DNA of 22,871 nt from Syntrophaceae bacterium UBA4059. Its GTDB lineage: Bacteria > Desulfobacterota > Syntrophia > Syntrophales > Smithellaceae. Made by a program: the position numbers and the translations under genes. The first letter of the stretch is position 1. The number at the start of each line of letters is the position of its first letter. Below, one piece after another: positions 22,151 to 22,871 of this stretch. Under the pieces are notes generated by a model. It was not told the DNA's origin. It searched no databases and saw nothing but the letters and a program-made list of their open reading frames with translations. Where the stretch lies: assembly GCA_002382045.1 (NCBI GenBank), contig DFZJ01000014.1, forward strand, positions 1-22,871, read 5' to 3'.

Positions 22151-22871
22151 TATTTTTCTATTTCAACCATCAGATACTTTTTCTTCCCCTTGCGCAGGCG
22201 CAGTTCATTGCCGCCGGCAAAATCAGCGGGCGATAACTTTTCATCCACGGATTTAACCTGACGTTCACCGATATAGATTCCGCCCTGGTCAATGAGACGC
22301 TTGGCTTCGGACATGGATTGCGTCAAGCCAGCTTTGGCGCACAAAGACGTGATCAGAAGATTGGCATCCAGATCCTTGCGGGAAATCGTGTAGCGGGGAA
22401 TGGCGGACGTATCGGCCTGTAGCGCTTCACGCGGAATATCACTGGACACAAAGAGATCGGCATCGACCGGACGGGCATGGAAGGCTTCCATGGATGCGCG
22501 CCACGCGGCTTTTGCCGCTTCCGCGCCGTGGGTAACTTTGGTCGCCTCATAAGCCAGAACGGTCTTGGCCATGTTCAGTCTCGCATCAGCCAGCGTCTTG
22601 ACCACGGCAATTTCTGCCAGCGGCAGATAAGTAAAGAGCTTAAGAAACCGCTCCACATCCGCGTCGTCGCAGTTGACCCAGTATTGATAATATTCGTATG
22701 GTGTGGTGAGCGTGCCATCCAGCCAAACGGTGCCTTTTTCCGTTTTCCCCATCTTCTGGCCCAGCGACGTGGTAATCAGGGGGAAGGTGACGGCCTGTGC
22801 ATCTTTGGCCTCAACTTTGCGGATGAGTTCGGTGCCGGCCAGCATGTTGCCCCACTGGTCGTTGCCGCCCA
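22150..22871 (-). CDS. tyrS: Tyrosyl-tRNA synthetase, 5' end outside the window
   Basis: The frame is open to the right edge, so roughly the first 40% of the protein is missing; the ATG at 22845 is internal. The visible 240 residues start with GGNDQWGN, the class I tyrosine-binding segment usually seen as GGSDQWGN. They include KMGKTEKG, the bacterial version of the KMSKS ATP loop, and end with an S4 RNA-binding domain (LIDQGGIYIGERQVKS). TyrS charges tRNA-Tyr. It is convergent with the dsr/xsc block and is a housekeeping gene, marking the far side of the scarred region at 21050-22150. Confidence 0.93.
   Translation of the reverse strand, partial: GGNDQWGNMLAGTELIRKVEAKDAQAVTFPLITTSLGQKMGKTEKGTVWLDGTLTTPYEYYQYWVNCDDADVERFLKLFTYLPLAEIAVVKTLADARLNMAKTVLAYEATKVTHGAEAAKAAWRASMEAFHARPVDADLFVSSDIPREALQADTSAIPRYTISRKDLDANLLITSLCAKAGLTQSMSEAKRLIDQGGIYIGERQVKSVDEKLSPADFAGGNELRLRKGKKKYLMVEIEK

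Overview
The window looks like a chromosome segment of a sulfur-respiring anaerobe, most likely a Desulfobacterota (deltaproteobacterial) bacterium. The evidence is a complete dissimilatory sulfite reductase locus of the reductive type: dsrA, dsrB, dsrD, dsrN and dsrC, followed by two dsrMK-type membrane modules, the second continuing into dsrJOP. The dsrD gene and the order AB-D-N-C-MKJOP fit reductive rather than oxidative Dsr. No sat, apr or qmo gene lies in the window, so sulfate reduction itself cannot be claimed. What is shown is sulfite reduction to sulfide coupled to a quinone/periplasm electron-transfer complex.

Layout, all on the + strand from 1 to about 21050: the 3' end of a YeiH-like putative sulfate/sulfite exporter (3-530); a regulatory region with a perfect 33-bp homopurine mirror repeat, a sigma70-like promoter and an inverted repeat over the -10 box (566-635); dsrAB, dsrD, dsrN (709-4658); dsrC with a strong hairpin behind it (4710-5070); a DsrM/DsrK-like pair (5146-7700); canonical dsrMK (7725-10318); a 129-bp spacer of heptanucleotide tandem repeats; dsrJOP (10448-12796).

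Only 26 bp after dsrP comes a second set of genes. It holds a sulfoacetaldehyde acetyltransferase-like enzyme (xsc, 12823-14583), a short-chain dehydrogenase overlapping it, a benzaldehyde-lyase-like thiamine-diphosphate enzyme, an MFS transporter and a zinc alcohol dehydrogenase (to 19544). Xsc releases sulfite from sulfoacetaldehyde and makes acetyl phosphate. Placed directly behind dsrMKJOP, it suggests an organosulfonate respiration module: import a C2/C3 sulfonate, oxidise or cleave it to sulfoacetaldehyde, release sulfite with Xsc, reduce the sulfite with DsrAB/DsrC/DsrMKJOP, and gain ATP from acetyl phosphate. The substrate and the roles of the other enzymes are inference. A small cysteine-containing protein, a TetR regulator and a PaaI-type thioesterase follow.

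The right end (21050-22871) is different. It has a possible gene remnant, an internally deleted AbiEii-type toxin pseudogene with its DUF6922-like antitoxin still open, another heptamer repeat, and the 3' two-thirds of tyrS on the - strand. This looks like the scarred edge of the sulfur-metabolism block. No rRNA, tRNA, CRISPR array or intact insertion sequence was seen.
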